Positions 42,209 to 51,245 of a stretch of 64,000 bases of DNA are shown here, in pieces. Position numbers and translations under genes: made by a program. The stretch is from NCBI GenBank assembly GCA_002343685.1, contig DDRS01000020.1, positions 62,001-126,000 on the forward strand, in the 5' to 3' direction. This stretch comes from Thiobacillus denitrificans. Lineage in GTDB: Bacteria; Pseudomonadota; Gammaproteobacteria; Burkholderiales; Thiobacillaceae. Under the pieces are notes generated by a model. It worked only from the letters and a program-made list of their open reading frames with translations. It did not search any database and was not told the origin of the DNA. How positions within the stretch are numbered: the first letter of the stretch is position 1; every line of letters starts with the position of its first letter.

Positions 42209-44755
42209 TTACTTCAACGCTTCGATCGTCTCGGCTTCCAAGGCCTCGCGGCCCGCGGGCGTCTGCAAGGCGGCACCCCGGATCAGAAACGTATCCTCCA
42301 CCCGCTCGCCCAGGGTGTCGATCTTGGCGGCATAGACGTTCACGTCATGCCGCATCAGCACTTCCGCCACTGCGAACAGCAAGCCCCCGCGATCCGCGCA
42401 GGTGATCGACAGCATATGGCCGTGGCCCTGTGCGTCGGCTTCCAGCCGTACCGTGGTGGGGTAAGGGTGGTGGCGCTGATGGCGTGACAGGCGGCCGCGC
42501 GGTACAAGCTGCATCGGTCGCGTCGGGTCGAGGTCGCGCGCCAGTTCGTATTCCACGAAATTCAGGAAATCGCGGTAATGGATGCCGCGATTGGCCAGGT
42601 CCATCACCTGGAAACTGTCCAGGGCATACCCATTGCGTGTGGTGTGGATCTTGGCTTCGAGAATGGTGTACTGGATACGGGCGAAAAAGCCGCAGATGCG
42701 CGCGAAGATGTCGGCCCGGTCAGGCGTGTAGACCAGCACCTGAATGCCCTCGCCGGCCGGCGACAGCCGCGCCCGCACGACGGCGTCGGCACTGTCGGTG
42801 CGGCGCCACAGCATGCGCGCCTGCCAGGCCATGTCGCGGGCGTCGAAGCGGACGAAATAGCGCTCGTCGAGATGCTGCCACAGCGCGTCGGCGGCGTCGG
42901 CCGGCAGACCATACAGGGCGAGGTTGACGCGTGCTTCGTTCTGCCGGGCGGCAATGTCTGCCACCGCGGCGTCGCTATCCGCCAGCCGGGCGTGGGTAGC
43001 GTGATACAAGTCTTCCAGTAGCTTGCCTTTCCAGGCGTTCCAGACCTTCGGGCTGGTGCCGCGGATATCGGCCACGGTCAGCAGGTACAGGGCGGCCAGC
43101 CGGCGCGTGTCGCCGACCCGGGCGGCGAAGGCGGCGATGACTGCGGGGTCGCTGATGTCCTCTTTCTGCGAAGTGCGCGACATCACCAGATGCATGTCCA
43201 CGAGCCATGCGACCAGCTCGCTGTCCGCCTTGTCGAGCTGGTGCTGGCGGCAGAACCGTCGCGCATCGACGGCGCCGAGTTCGGAATGGTCGCCGCCGCG
43301 CCCTTTGGCGATGTCGTGGAACAGGGCGGCCAGGTACAGCAGCTCAGGCTTGTCGAACGCGGTAATCAGCCGGCTGGCAAGCGGGAACTCGTGCGCAAGG
43401 CCCGGCACGGTGAAGCGCCGCATGTTGCGGAGCACGGTGAGGATGTGCTCGTCGACCGTGTAGACGTGAAAGAGGTCATGCTGCATCTGACCGACGACGC
43501 GGCCGAATGCCGGGATGTAGCGACCGAGCAGGCCATAGCGATGCATCGCGCGCAGCGCCCGGGTGATGCCCAGCGGCTGGCGCAGCAGCGTCATGAACAG
43601 GGCGCGATGCTGCGGATCGGCGCGAAATGCGGCATCGATGCGCGTACTGCCGCGCCACAGTGCGCGCAACGTCGCAGGCTCGAAACCGGCGAGTGTCGGG
43701 TGCTGGGCATAGACGATGAAGGCGCGCAGCAGGGCATCCGGTTTGCGCTCGAACAGGTCGGCTGCACGCGCTTCGAGCAGATTGGCACGCAACTGGAAAT
43801 CGGCATCGATCGGCTCGGGCGGCGCGGTCACCGGGAACAGACGTACGCGCAGCGACTGGATCAGGATGTCGTTGACGCGCTGGATCAGTTTGGCGGCCCG
43901 GTAATACCCCTGCATCAGGCGTTCGCCTGCGCGCTTGTGCGCTGTGGCGGCGAGTCCCAGGCGGGCGGCGAGCTCGGTCTGGTAATCGAAGGCGAGCCGG
44001 TCTTCGCGCCGTCCGGACAGGAGATGCAGGTGGATGCGCAAAGCCGACAGCGAATATTCCTCGCGCGCAATGCGGCGCGCCTCGGCAGGGGTGAGCAGGC
44101 CGGCGCGTGCGATGCCGCTCCAGCTGCCCTGGATGCCGCAGGCCTGCGCCAGCCAATGAATGGTGTGCAGGTCGCGCAGGCCGCCGGGGCTGTCCTTCAG
44201 GTTGGGTTCGAGCTTGTAGGCGCTGTCGTCGAAACGTGCGTGGCGGGCCTGCTGCTCCGCGAGCTTGCCGTCGAAAAAGTGTTGGGCGTCGAAACGTGCC
44301 TGGAAGCGGCGGCCGAATTCGTCGAACAGGCTTGCCGCGCCGTACACGAAGCGTGCCTCCAGCAGGTTGGTTTCCACCGTGATGTCCGCGGCCTCGGCCA
44401 GGCAGGCGTCGACCGTGCGCACGCTATGGCCGATCTCCAGCCCGACGTCCCAGCAGGCCTGCACCCAGTTTTCCAGCGTGGCCTGCTGGTCGGGGGTGGG
44501 ATCATGGGGCAGTACCATCAGCACGTCCACGTCGGACCCGGGGAACAGTTCGCCGCGTCCGTAGCCGCCGACGGCCGCGAGGCAGAACGTGGGGGGCAGG
44601 GCGAGCCGTGCCGAGAGTTCGATCAGCACGCTGTCGACCAGCGCAGCGTGGCGGCTCAGGTAGTGGGTGGTGGATTTGCGCAGAAAGGCCGCAGCCAGAT
44701 CGGCGCGGCCCGATTTGAGCCGCTCGCGAAGATCGGCGAACGGCGGTTTGCTCAC
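42209..44755 (-). CDS. glnD: Bifunctional PII uridylyltransferase/uridylyl-removing enzyme GlnD
   Basis: Nitrogen-status sensor of 848 residues. The nucleotidyltransferase domain has GGYGRGELFPGSDVDVLMVL. An HD domain for deuridylylation has HDIAKGRGGDHSE. Two C-terminal ACT domains bind glutamine; the last is VYAAKIDTLGERVEDTFLI. The GTG at 44755 overlaps the map stop (GTGA) and gives a VSKPPFADLRERL start; an upstream ATG lies inside map. The map-glnD order is common in proteobacteria. Confidence 0.95.
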   Translation of the reverse strand: MSKPPFADLRERLKSGRADLAAAFLRKSTTHYLSRHAALVDSVLIELSARLALPPTFCLAAVGGYGRGELFPGSDVDVLMVLPHDPTPDQQATLENWVQACWDVGLEIGHSVRTVDACLAEAADITVETNLLEARFVYGAASLFDEFGRRFQARFDAQHFFDGKLAEQQARHARFDDSAYKLEPNLKDSPGGLRDLHTIHWLAQACGIQGSWSGIARAGLLTPAEARRIAREEYSLSALRIHLHLLSGRREDRLAFDYQTELAARLGLAATAHKRAGERLMQGYYRAAKLIQRVNDILIQSLRVRLFPVTAPPEPIDADFQLRANLLEARAADLFERKPDALLRAFIVYAQHPTLAGFEPATLRALWRGSTRIDAAFRADPQHRALFMTLLRQPLGITRALRAMHRYGLLGRYIPAFGRVVGQMQHDLFHVYTVDEHILTVLRNMRRFTVPGLAHEFPLASRLITAFDKPELLYLAALFHDIAKGRGGDHSELGAVDARRFCRQHQLDKADSELVAWLVDMHLVMSRTSQKEDISDPAVIAAFAARVGDTRRLAALYLLTVADIRGTSPKVWNAWKGKLLEDLYHATHARLADSDAAVADIAARQNEARVNLALYGLPADAADALWQHLDERYFVRFDARDMAWQARMLWRRTDSADAVVRARLSPAGEGIQVLVYTPDRADIFARICGFFARIQYTILEAKIHTTRNGYALDSFQVMDLANRGIHYRDFLNFVEYELARDLDPTRPMQLVPRGRLSRHQRHHPYPTTVRLEADAQGHGHMLSITCADRGGLLFAVAEVLMRHDVNVYAAKIDTLGERVEDTFLIRGAALQTPAGREALEAETIEALK

Positions 44756-45561
44756 GCAGCGTGACGGATGCGGTCGGGAACGGCCGGGGTGCCGGCCGAG
44801 ACGGTCAGGACTTCGTAGCCGCTGTCGGTCACCAGGATCGTGTGTTCCCACTGCGCCGACAGGCTGCGGTCCTTGGTGACGATGGTCCAGCCGTCGGGCA
44901 TCTGGCGGATGTCGCGGCGGCCGGCATTGATCATCGGCTCGATGGTGAAGGTCATGCCCGGTTCCAGCACGAGGCCGGTGCCGGGCTTGCCGTAGTGCAG
45001 CACCTGCGGGTCCTCATGGAAATTGCGGCCGATGCCGTGGCCGCAGAATTCGCGCACCACGCTGTAGCCGTGGTTTTCGGCGAAGCGCTGGATGGCGTGA
45101 CCGATGTCGCCCAGGCGCACGCCCGGCTTGACGTGGTCGATGCCGACCCACATCGCTTCGTAGGTGATCTGGATCAGGCGTTTGGCCTGGATCGATCCCT
45201 CGCCCGCCACGAACATGCGGCTGGTATCGCCGTGCCAGCCATCCTTGATGACCGTGATGTCGAGGTTCACGATGTCGCCGTTCTTCAGGATCTTCTCTCC
45301 CGGAACGCCGTGGCAGACCTGGTTGTTGACCGAGGTGCAGATCGACTTGGGGTAAGGTGCGTGCCCCGACGGCGCGTAGTTCAGCGGCGCCGGGATCGTA
45401 TCCTGCACGTTGACCATGTAGTCGTGACACAGCCGATCGAGCTCGCCCGTGGTGACGCCAGGTTTGACGAAAGGCGTGATGTAGTCGAGCACTTCCGAGG
45501 CAAGTCGTCCGGCGACGCGCATGCCTTCGATTTCGGCGCCGGTTTTGATGGTGACAGTCAT
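44752..45561 (-). CDS. map: Methionine aminopeptidase, type I
   Basis: Enzyme of 269 residues, slightly longer than E. coli Map owing to a short C-terminal extension. Metal ligands are in NLDITVIKDGWHGDTSRMF, HGIGRNFHEDPQV and the late MTFTIEPMIN. It removes the initiator Met after deformylation. A TAGAAT at 45597-45592 on this strand is a likely -10, 31 bases before the ATG. In many relatives map is directly divergent from rpsB; here about 3.1 kb with four genes lies between. Confidence 0.96.
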   Translation of the reverse strand: MTVTIKTGAEIEGMRVAGRLASEVLDYITPFVKPGVTTGELDRLCHDYMVNVQDTIPAPLNYAPSGHAPYPKSICTSVNNQVCHGVPGEKILKNGDIVNLDITVIKDGWHGDTSRMFVAGEGSIQAKRLIQITYEAMWVGIDHVKPGVRLGDIGHAIQRFAENHGYSVVREFCGHGIGRNFHEDPQVLHYGKPGTGLVLEPGMTFTIEPMINAGRRDIRQMPDGWTIVTKDRSLSAQWEHTILVTDSGYEVLTVSAGTPAVPDRIRHAA

Positions 45562-45716
45562 GTTTGGGCTAGTTGCGGGGCTTAAAGCAGCATTCTAGCG
45601 CGCCCGGCAGGCGCTGGAAAAACCATGCTTATGACATGGTGGGCGCAACCAGGGATGCGGCAGCATGTCCCTGGTTGCGTGCTTGCCGGAAAACACACCG
45701 GCTAGCTGCGTCGTCC

Positions 45717-45977
45717 TTACTGCCCCGCGGCAGACCTTCCACCGCTACGGACCTGCTCGCGGGTTTCGGTGCGGATCTGGTCGCGCGTCTGGATGCGCTT
45801 CTCATCGCGGTTTTGGGTGCGCGTTTCCTTGCGTTGTGCCGAATCAGGGTAGGACATTCCGGTATTGCCCATTCCCATGCCGCCCCCCATCCCGGCGTGG
45901 CCGCCCTTGGCGTGGACTGCGCCGCTGGCCAGGCCGGCGGCAAGCAGGATGACGGAAAGAATTTTGGTCGATTTCAT
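45717..45977 (-). CDS. Small exported Gly/Met- and Arg/Glu-rich protein
   Basis: Protein of 86 residues with a signal peptide (ILSVILLAAGLASGAVHA). The mature protein starts with GGHAGMGGGMGMGNTGM, a His/Met-containing Gly-rich segment, then a highly charged RKETRTQNRDEKRIQTRD tail. The Met-rich part could bind copper(I), which is inference. It lies 24 bases after another small exported gene on the same strand, so they probably form an operon divergent from the two-component system. Family unknown. Confidence 0.65.
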   Translation of the reverse strand: MKSTKILSVILLAAGLASGAVHAKGGHAGMGGGMGMGNTGMSYPDSAQRKETRTQNRDEKRIQTRDQIRTETREQVRSGGRSAAGQ

Positions 45978-46001
45978 GGTGCACTCCTAAAGTTGGTGGA
46001 A

Positions 46002-46340
46002 TTAACGACCCCGTCGCCCGGCGCCGGCGCCAGGAACGGCACCGGGACTGACGCCTGGCGCCGCCATGTCCTGATGGCGATGCTCGTAGCCTGTGCCATA
46101 AGGCAGGGGGGGCGGAGCCTGCTGACTGTCCTGGGTTGGCGCGGGCGCGCGCAGATTGCGCTGCACCGCCTCGTCGACCTGACTTGTGCCGGGGGGATGC
46201 GGGAGATCGCGCGGCAACGACAGGTTGAGGGGGCGAGGCTGCGCGCTGTTCGCGTTGCCCTGGCGTGCCTCGGCCAGTGCGGGCATGGCAAGGGCCAGGA
46301 CGGACGGGACAAGGAGCAGGCTCAGGCGGGGCAGGGTCAT
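46002..46340 (-). CDS. Small exported Pro-rich protein
   Basis: Protein of 112 residues with a signal peptide (LSLLLVPSVLALAMPALA). The mature part is Pro-rich (NLSLPRDLPHPPG; APAPTQDSQQAPPPLPYG), contains GYEHRHQDM and ends in Gly/Arg. No family recognised. It is the first of a two-gene minus-strand run. The 260-base divergent region (46341-46600) to the response regulator has no clear sigma-70 pair but includes a TGTC-N7-GACA palindrome near 46440-46460. Confidence 0.6.
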   Translation of the reverse strand: MTLPRLSLLLVPSVLALAMPALAEARQGNANSAQPRPLNLSLPRDLPHPPGTSQVDEAVQRNLRAPAPTQDSQQAPPPLPYGTGYEHRHQDMAAPGVSPGAVPGAGAGRRGR

Positions 46341-46600
46341 GTACGGTTCGGGGTTCGTTGAGGCCGCGGGATTGCGGTGGAATGCAGTGTGGGCCGATTA
46401 TGTCGCTGGGCGATGTCGGCTGGATGGCACTGCGTGCCAGTGTGTGTCCGTTTGTGACAGGCGGGCCGGAAAGGCCCTATTGTGGGGTAGGATAAAACTA
46501 TCGGACGCAAGGCCCGAAAACCGTAACCCGCCACCCAATCCGGACGCCGTGTGATGCAATCGTTCAAGCCTGTTGTGCCCAACCCTGCCCGGAGTGTGTC

Positions 46601-47317
46601 GTGACGGCGCCCGCCGCGGCACGCATCCTGGTGGTGGACGACGACCCGGGGTTGCGCACCCTGCTGGAGGCGTATCTGGGCGACAGCGGATTCGCGGTGG
46701 AGACGGCGATGGATGGACCGGCGATGTGGCAGGCGCTGGAGCACGGCATGCCGGATGCCATCGTGCTCGACCTGATGATGCCCGGCGAGGATGGGTTGTC
46801 GCTGGCGCGCCGCCTGCGCAGCCAGTCGAACGTGCCGATCCTCATGCTGTCGGCGCGCGGCGAGGAAATCGACCGCGTGGTAGGCCTGGAAATGGGCGCC
46901 GACGATTACCTGGCCAAGCCCTTCAGTCCACGCGAGTTGCTGGCCCGTCTGCGTGCGCTGTTGCGGCGCAGCCAGGGCCAGGGTGAGCCTGTCTCTCAGC
47001 CGGCGCTGCCCAGCTTCGGGCCGTACCGGCTGGATGCGGCCAGCCACCGGCTTACCCGCGACGGCGTCGAGGTGAAACTGTCCACCGCCGAATTCGCCCT
47101 GTTGCGCATCTTCGTCGAGCACCCGCTGCGGGTGCTGTCGCGCGATACCCTGATCGACATGCTGAAAGGCTACGAGCGCGATCCGTTCGACCGCAGCGTC
47201 GATACCCGCGTCACCCGCTTGCGCCGCAAGATCGAGCCCGATTCCACGGAGCCCGTCTATATCCGCACCGTGCGTGGCGAGGGCTACCTGTTCAATCCGC
47301 GCGGCAACGAGGCGTGA
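46601..47317 (+). CDS. OmpR-family response regulator
   Basis: Protein of 238 residues. The receiver has acidic DDD near residue 14, phospho-acceptor in VLDLMMPGEDG, and the Lys in DDYLAKPFSP. The winged helix has LSTAEFALLRIFVEHPLRVLSR and ends in IRTVRGEGYLFNPRG, very close to OmpR. The start is GTG at 46601. The stop overlaps the kinase GTG (GTGA). Divergent from two small exported proteins, which are plausible targets. Confidence 0.94.
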   Translation: MTAPAAARILVVDDDPGLRTLLEAYLGDSGFAVETAMDGPAMWQALEHGMPDAIVLDLMMPGEDGLSLARRLRSQSNVPILMLSARGEEIDRVVGLEMGADDYLAKPFSPRELLARLRALLRRSQGQGEPVSQPALPSFGPYRLDAASHRLTRDGVEVKLSTAEFALLRIFVEHPLRVLSRDTLIDMLKGYERDPFDRSVDTRVTRLRRKIEPDSTEPVYIRTVRGEGYLFNPRGNEA

Positions 47318-48636
47318 GACTGTCGTCGCGCCTAAGCCTGACGCAGCAGAACGCCTTGCTGCTGCTGGCGTTCTTCATCCTCTTCGAGTTGCTGGTGGTA
47401 TCGGCCATCACCTACTTTTTGATGGTGCCGATGGCGCGCCGTTCGGCGGCCGACCTGGCGGGTTTGATGACGTTGTCGGCACAAACCTGGAGCGAACTGC
47501 CGCCGGTCACCCGTCCTGCTTTCGAGATCGAGTTGGCACGCTCGCATGCGCTGGCGCTGCGCGCCGAACCGCCGCACAACGCCGAGCCACCGTCATGGCG
47601 AGAGCCCTATCTGCGCTTCCTGGTGGCGTCCCTGAGCGTGCGAGTGGGTGGACCCGTCGCGACCTCGCGCGAGGAAATCCGGGGGCAGGAATGGTTCTGG
47701 GCGTCACTACCTGCCGGCGATGGGCGTCTGTCGGTAGGATTTCCCCACAGCCGCATCGGCCCGCGCCCGATCCATGCCGTGCTGGCCTCGTTGGCCGGCG
47801 GCACGTTGCTGACCCTGCTTGCGGCCTGGTGGCTGGCCCGTCGGACCACCCGGCCGCTGCAACGGCTGCAGCAGGCGGTCACTTCGCTGGGTCGTGGGCA
47901 GACGCCGGAGCGCCTGCCCGAGACCGGGCCGCGTGAAATCGCAGCCCTGAGCCGCCGCTTCAACGAGATGACGAAACAGGTGGAAGAGCTGCTGGCTGCC
48001 CGCACGGTGCTGCTGGCTGGTGTGTCGCATGACCTGCGTACGCCGCTGGCACGGCTGCGGCTGGCGGTGGAAATGCTGGTGAAGAAGCCGAGCGCGGAAC
48101 TGGCGGCGCAGGTGGAGGGCGACATCGAGGCGATGGACCGTCTGATCGGCGATGTACTGACGCTGGCACGCGGCTTCGGTCATGAGGCTGCCCGGCGGGT
48201 GGCACTGGCCGATCTGCTGGCCGATCTGGTACGGTCCACGCCCGGCGCGGCTGAGCACGTGCAGATCGAGGCGGCGGATATCACGCTCGACGTGCCTGCC
48301 GGCGCCTTGCGCCGCATTCTGGCCAATCTGCTGGAAAATGCCCTGCGTTATGGCGGCGGCCAGCCCGTGACCCTGCAGGCCGAGACAGGGGACGGGCTAT
48401 GCCGCATCGGCGTGCTCGATCGCGGCCCCGGGATTCCTGCGACGGAACAGGAGGCCGTGTTCCGGCCGTTCTACCGGCTCGAAGCCTCGCGCAACGTCGG
48501 CACCGGCGGCTCGGGGCTGGGCCTGGCGATCGTGCGCCAGCTGGCGGCGGCGCAGGGATGGGACGTCAGCCTCGACGCGCGGCCCGGGGGCGGACTGGCA
48601 GTATGGCTGCAGATCGCCCTGCCGCCGGCGCCTTGA
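47314..48636 (+). CDS. Sensor histidine kinase (EnvZ/RisS-like)
   Basis: Protein of 440 residues. It has a membrane helix near 15-36, a periplasmic domain of about 120 residues, a second helix (AVLASLAGGTLLTLLAAWWLA), HAMP, and HisKA with VSHDLRTPLARLRLAVEM. ATP-binding motifs are NLLENALRYGG, DRGPGIP and GGSGLGLAIV. The H-box resembles EnvZ and Bordetella RisS. It begins with GTG overlapping the response regulator. The rpsB promoter starts within its last codons. Confidence 0.94.
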   Translation: MRLSSRLSLTQQNALLLLAFFILFELLVVSAITYFLMVPMARRSAADLAGLMTLSAQTWSELPPVTRPAFEIELARSHALALRAEPPHNAEPPSWREPYLRFLVASLSVRVGGPVATSREEIRGQEWFWASLPAGDGRLSVGFPHSRIGPRPIHAVLASLAGGTLLTLLAAWWLARRTTRPLQRLQQAVTSLGRGQTPERLPETGPREIAALSRRFNEMTKQVEELLAARTVLLAGVSHDLRTPLARLRLAVEMLVKKPSAELAAQVEGDIEAMDRLIGDVLTLARGFGHEAARRVALADLLADLVRSTPGAAEHVQIEAADITLDVPAGALRRILANLLENALRYGGGQPVTLQAETGDGLCRIGVLDRGPGIPATEQEAVFRPFYRLEASRNVGTGGSGLGLAIVRQLAAAQGWDVSLDARPGGGLAVWLQIALPPAP

Positions 48637-48661
48637 AATAAGTACCCATTCGAATTAGAAT
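48633..48661 (+). promoter_or_regulatory. Sigma-70 promoter of rpsB operon
   Basis: TTGAAA (48633-48638), a 17-base spacer and TAGAAT (48656-48661) form a strong sigma-70 promoter that overlaps the stop of the upstream kinase gene. Transcription would start near 48668, giving an untranslated leader of about 115 bases before rpsB. Confidence 0.72.
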
Positions 48662-48706
48662 CGCGGGCTGTCCGGAATGGTTCGGACAAATTCGCACACC
48701 TGTCAT

Positions 48707-48775
48707 TAAAGGGTGGCGGCGTGTTCAAACGTACACACGCGGCTGCTGACGGGTGGAGGCTCAACCCTTTAGGAG
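48707..48775 (+). promoter_or_regulatory. Structured rpsB leader, possible S2 autoregulatory element
   Basis: An outer stem TAAAGGGT (48707-48714) pairs perfectly with ACCCTTTA (48764-48771). Inside it GCGTGT (48719-48724) pairs with ACACGC (48735-48740) around a 10-base loop. The outer 3' arm abuts and slightly overlaps the ribosome site AGGAG (48771-48775), so folding could expose or block translation. rpsB leaders in other proteobacteria bind S2 for feedback control. The pairing is seen directly; the regulation is inferred. Confidence 0.5.
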
Positions 48776-48781
48776 ATTTTC

Positions 48782-49525
48782 ATGTCTGTCACCATGCGCC
48801 AAATGCTGGAGGCCGGTGTCCATTTCGGCCACCAGACCCGCTTCTGGAACCCCAAGATGGCCCCGTTCATTTTCGGCCATCGCAACAAGATCCATATCGT
48901 CAACCTGGAAAAATCGCTGCCGATGTTCCAGGAGGCGCAGAAATTCGTGCGTCAGCTGGCCGCCAACAAGGGCAACGTGCTGTTCGTCGGCACCAAGCGC
49001 GCCGCACGCGACATCGTGCGCGAAGAAGCGCAGCGCGCCGGCATGCCTTACGTCGACAACCGCTGGCTCGGCGGCATGCTGACGAACTTCAAGACGGTCA
49101 AGCAGTCCATCAAACGCCTGAACGAACTGGAAGCCTCGCTGGCCGAACCGGGCCGTCTGTCGAAGAAGGAAATCCTCACGGTACAGCGCGAAGTCGACAA
49201 GCTGAACCGCAGCCTGGGCGGCATCCGTGAAATGGGCGGCCTGCCCGACGCGCTGTTCATCATCGACGTCGGTTACCAGAAGGGCGCCGTGGTCGAGGCC
49301 AAGAAGCTGGGCATTCCGGTGATCGGCGTGGTCGACACCAACAACAGCCCGGAAGGCGTGGACTACATCGTCCCCGGCAACGATGACTCGGCGCGCGCGA
49401 TTCGCCTGTACGCCCGCGGCATGGCCGATGCGGCGCTGGAAGGCCGTGCCCAGGTCATCAGCGAGATCGTCGGTGGCGAGGAGTTCGTCGAGGTGGAAGA
49501 AGAGGGTGGCATCGCCGCCGAATAA
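48782..49525 (+). CDS. rpsB: 30S ribosomal protein S2
   Basis: Protein of 247 residues beginning MSVTMRQMLEAGVHFGHQTR, with FGHRNKIHIVNLEKSL and WLGGMLTNFKTVKQSI. Late bridging protein of the small subunit. It opens the rpsB-tsf-pyrH-frr operon. TTTAGGAG gives a strong ribosome site six bases before the ATG. The C-terminus is acidic (VEVEEEGG), as in other betaproteobacteria. Confidence 0.98.
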   Translation: MSVTMRQMLEAGVHFGHQTRFWNPKMAPFIFGHRNKIHIVNLEKSLPMFQEAQKFVRQLAANKGNVLFVGTKRAARDIVREEAQRAGMPYVDNRWLGGMLTNFKTVKQSIKRLNELEASLAEPGRLSKKEILTVQREVDKLNRSLGGIREMGGLPDALFIIDVGYQKGAVVEAKKLGIPVIGVVDTNNSPEGVDYIVPGNDDSARAIRLYARGMADAALEGRAQVISEIVGGEEFVEVEEEGGIAAE

Positions 49526-49543
49526 ACGCGACGTGCTCAATAT

Positions 49544-49598
49544 CGCCGGGAGACATCCCCGGCGAACGTATTCGAGGAGGGGCGTTGGCCCCTCTTTC
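49544..49598 (+). terminator. Tandem hairpins between rpsB and tsf (attenuator)
   Basis: First hairpin: CGCCGGG (49544-49550) with CCCGGCG (49558-49564). Second: GAGGGGC (49577-49583) with GCCCCTC (49588-49594), followed by TTTCTG. The second resembles a weak intrinsic terminator. A partial terminator here is common and sets a higher output of S2 than of the downstream genes. Confidence 0.65.
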
Positions 49599-49643
49599 TG
49601 TATTGGCTGAATTTAATCGAGTAATTTGGGATAGGAGTTCGAA

Positions 49644-50516
49644 ATGGCTGAAATCACTGCAAGCATGGTCAAGGATCTGCGCGAGAAAACCGATGCGCCG
49701 ATGATGGACTGCAAGAAGGCGCTGTCGGAAGCCGGCGGCGACATGCAGAAGGCGGAGGAAATCCTGCGCGTGCGCTTCGGCAACAAGGCCGCCAAGAGCG
49801 CCGGCCGCGTGGCTGCCGAAGGGATCGTGACCATTGCCATCAGCGCCGACGGCAAGTCCGCCGCCATGGTCGAAGTCAACTGCGAAACCGACTTCGTGGC
49901 GAAGAACGACGACTTCATGGCGCTCTCCAACGCGCTCGCCGGCATGGTGCTGGAACAGAATCCGGCCGACGTCGCCGCGCTGTCCGCGCTGCCCTACAAG
50001 GGCGCCACGGTGGAAGCCTTCCGCACCGAGCTGGTCGGCAAGATCGGCGAAAACATGTCGGTGCGCCGCTTCGTTCGCCTGAACGGCCAGGGCAAGTTCG
50101 CCAGCTACATCCATGGCGGCAAGATCGGCGTGCTGGTCGACGTGACCGGCGACGAAGCGCTGGCGCGCGACATCGCGATGCATATCGCAGCGTCCAAACC
50201 GAAGTCGCTGGATGCCTCGGGCGTCTCGCAGGAGCTGATCGACACGGAACGTCGCGTCGCGATCGAGAAGGCCAAGGAAGCCGGCAAGCCGGAAGCCATG
50301 CTGGAAAAAATTGCCGAAGGTACGGTGCAGAAGTTCCTCAAGGAAGTCACGCTGCTGTCGCAGCCTTTCGTCAAGGACGACAAGCAGACCGTCGAGCAGG
50401 TGCTGAAGTCGAAGAACTCGCAGTGCCACGGCTTCGTGATGTACGTGGTGGGCGAGGGCATCGAGAAGAAGGTGTCCGACTTCGCCGCTGAAGTCGCGGC
50501 AGCCTCCAAGGTCTGA
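49644..50516 (+). CDS. tsf: Translation elongation factor Ts
   Basis: EF-Tu guanine-nucleotide exchange factor of 290 residues. It begins MAEITASMVKDLREKTDAPM, with MDCKKALSEAGGDMQKAEEILR and VEVNCETDFVAKND, the EF-Tu-contacting TDFV motif. ATAGGAG precedes the ATG. Full length. Confidence 0.98.
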   Translation: MAEITASMVKDLREKTDAPMMDCKKALSEAGGDMQKAEEILRVRFGNKAAKSAGRVAAEGIVTIAISADGKSAAMVEVNCETDFVAKNDDFMALSNALAGMVLEQNPADVAALSALPYKGATVEAFRTELVGKIGENMSVRRFVRLNGQGKFASYIHGGKIGVLVDVTGDEALARDIAMHIAASKPKSLDASGVSQELIDTERRVAIEKAKEAGKPEAMLEKIAEGTVQKFLKEVTLLSQPFVKDDKQTVEQVLKSKNSQCHGFVMYVVGEGIEKKVSDFAAEVAAASKV

Positions 50517-50522
50517 CCGGGC

Positions 50523-51236
50523 ATGGCGCCGGTGCGACGCATCCTGCTGAAGCTGTCCGGCGAGGCCCTGATGGGGCCGGACAGTTTTGGCTATCACGCC
50601 GGGACGATGGCCGGCTTCGTCGGACAGATTCGTGAAGTCGTGGCGCTGGGTGTACAGGTCGGCATCGTGGTCGGCGGCGGCAACCTGTTCCGTGGCGCCA
50701 CCGGCGCGCTGTCCGGAATGAACCGCGCCACCGCCGATTCGATGGGCATGCTGGCGACGGTGATGAATGCGCTGGCGCTGAAGGATGCGCTGCAGCAGGC
50801 CGGGGTCGAGGCGCGCGTGCAGACGGCCGTGCACATCGCCCACCTGGGCGAAGATTTCGAGCGTGACGCGGCGGTGCGCGAACTGGAAGCCGGGCGGGTG
50901 GTGATTTTCGGCGGGGGAACCGGCAATCCGTTTTTCACCACGGATACCGCCGCTGCCCTGCGTGCAGCCGAGATCGGTGCCGACCTGCTGCTGAAGGCAA
51001 CCAAGGTCGACGGCGTCTATACCGCCGATCCCAAGAAGGATGCGGATGCCCGCCGTTACGAGACCCTGAGTTTCGACGAGGCGATCGCCAACAATCTCGG
51101 CGTGCTCGACACCGCTGCCTTTGCCTTGTGTCGCGAACAGAAACTGTCGCTCGTCGTGTTCAACGTCTTCAAACCCGGCGCGCTGAAGCGCGTGGTGATG
51201 GGCGAGGACGAGGGTACGCGGGTAAGCAACCATTGA
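50523..51236 (+). CDS. pyrH: Uridylate kinase
   Basis: Hexameric UMP kinase of 237 residues of the amino-acid-kinase family. Motifs are RILLKLSGEALMG, VVGGGNLFRG, FGGGTGNPFFTTDTAAALRA and LLKATKVDGVYTADPKKD. It makes UDP and senses pyrimidine state. It follows tsf after six bases. Confidence 0.97.
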   Translation: MAPVRRILLKLSGEALMGPDSFGYHAGTMAGFVGQIREVVALGVQVGIVVGGGNLFRGATGALSGMNRATADSMGMLATVMNALALKDALQQAGVEARVQTAVHIAHLGEDFERDAAVRELEAGRVVIFGGGTGNPFFTTDTAAALRAAEIGADLLLKATKVDGVYTADPKKDADARRYETLSFDEAIANNLGVLDTAAFALCREQKLSLVVFNVFKPGALKRVVMGEDEGTRVSNH

Positions 51237-51245
51237 GGAGCTGAA

